Shown here: positions 14,458 through 15,130 of the stretch, piece after piece
Layout of the letters: each line of letters opens with the position of its first letter
Numbering within the stretch: the stretch's first letter is position 1
Assembly: GCA_000316135.1 (NCBI GenBank)
Contig: JH993854.1
Location: 41,612 to 56,741, forward strand
Direction: 5' to 3'
Length of the DNA: 15,130 nt
Source of the DNA: Trachipleistophora hominis
Taxonomy: Eukaryota; Microsporidia; Pleistophoridae
Notes under the pieces: model-generated
What the model saw: the letters and a program-made list of their open reading frames with translations, nothing else
What the model was told of the DNA's origin: nothing
The model's database searches: none
Made by a program: the position numbers and the translations under genes

Positions 14458-15130
14458 TTTTTACAAAAAAATTTGTAATCATTTGACTAACTACCTGTTC
14501 AAACGGGAATATTTTAAATGACTAAACGAAATAAATAAAGAAAATTACCATCAAAGCAGTTCATTTAACCATCAATTTTACTCAATAACGAAAAGATAAA
14601 GACTGATAACACATCTTTAACGAAAAAATTGTTAAGACGTGCAAAAGAAAAAATTTTTATTTATTAAGCACTAAATAGAGGTAAAAGTCGATCATAGCAG
14701 ACTAAAAAATGATTTTCTGGTTATAAGCAGTGATAGGATGGATTTTTTAAAAAGGTCTGTTTAACTATAACCTCACAGCACATCATCCAATCAAACCAGC
14801 AATGGATTTGTTCATTGAACAAAAACGGTGTAAAACCACATTATCGGTCCAAGAACCTTAGGCTGATGGCTATAGTTCGTTTCAACGGACCATGAGGGTT
14901 TGCATGTGATAATGAAGTGAAAGAAGAGTATTTGAACATATTTTGATAAAAACAGTTACATTATTGAGTGAAATTGAAATATGCACGCGTGTATTGAGCA
15001 TGGTGCTATTTAAATGAACGAATGTTCGAGACTAAAATGTAACGTATCACCTTAAGAAACATATCGACAAACATTAACGATGATTTTGAATTTTTTGTTG
15101 GTTAGTCATGTATATTTGCGCAGTATAACA
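14458..15130. other. Right-edge spacer
   Basis: AT-rich, no ORF. It contains a copy of the dispersed element at 14851-14920; otherwise I see nothing beyond A/T runs. Confidence 0.5.
14851..14920 (-). repeat. Dispersed spacer element, copy C
   Basis: On the plus strand AGGCTGATGGCTATAGTTCG and the following TTTCAACGGACCA align without gaps to the plus strand of copy A (GGCCGGTGGCCATAG, then CCCAGCGGACCA). About 30 of 41 positions agree and most differences are C to T or G to A. It is followed by GTGATAAT, matching the AT-rich end of copy A. The core stem becomes GTTT-CAAC-GGAC, pairable with G.U wobbles. Confidence 0.55.

Noticed and set aside
1..15130. CRISPR array, bacterial operon or transposase gene
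   Set aside because: No regularly spaced identical repeats, no ribosome binding sites and no transposase-like ORF; the repeats found are either in-gene or dispersed and diverged.

Overview
The window looks like a piece of a small, AT-rich, spliceosome-poor eukaryotic genome, most likely a microsporidian of the less compact type (the Trachipleistophora/Vavraia kind is my guess). The grounds are: intron-free and shortened housekeeping genes (a 296-residue ubiquitin protease that is little more than the catalytic core), AT-rich promoter boxes about 20 bases from the ATG that imply very short leaders, long AT-rich spacers, and several genes for secreted proteins with no recognisable family. There is no bacterial signature (no ribosome binding sites, no operons). 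The assignment is inference; no rRNA or tRNA gene is present to settle it.

Layout. 2-796 (+) is the 3' end of a gene for a Gly/Asn-rich, then Cys/Ser-rich protein with 69-base tandem repeats. 1458-1703 (+) encodes a small coiled-coil protein. 3266-4156 (-) is a USP-family deubiquitinase. 4392-5067 (+) has coding-like open blocks broken by stops and a frame change, perhaps a decayed gene. 5603-7029 (-) encodes a secreted protein with an acidic/helical N-terminal part and an Asn/Gly/Ser/Thr/Pro-rich tail, but the frame changes once between 6262 and 6403. 8656-9189 (-) and 9888-10895 (-) encode two more secreted proteins, the second with 22 cysteines. 11637-13373 (-) is a glutathione reductase with a long acidic insertion. 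14284-14457 (-) is a 57-codon ORF that reads like a real small protein.

How it fits together. Five of the confident genes carry a TATA-like box (TATAAAAG or close variants) whose last base lies 19-21 bases before the ATG; the other two have AAATTT-type runs instead. Three consecutive same-strand genes (5603-10895) encode signal-peptide proteins, so this may be a block of host-interface or spore-coat genes flanked by two housekeeping genes. Glutathione reductase would supply GSH for thiol balance in the cytosol.

The least expected signal is in the spacers. A degenerate element of about 70-100 bases recurs in at least six places (about 1158-1258, 2631-2724, 5184-5251, 9358-9450, 13677-13752, 14851-14920), in both orientations. 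Copies differ mostly by C/T and G/A changes, and a small stem-loop in the core remains pairable in most copies. It could be a decayed mobile element, a structured RNA family or a regulatory palindrome.
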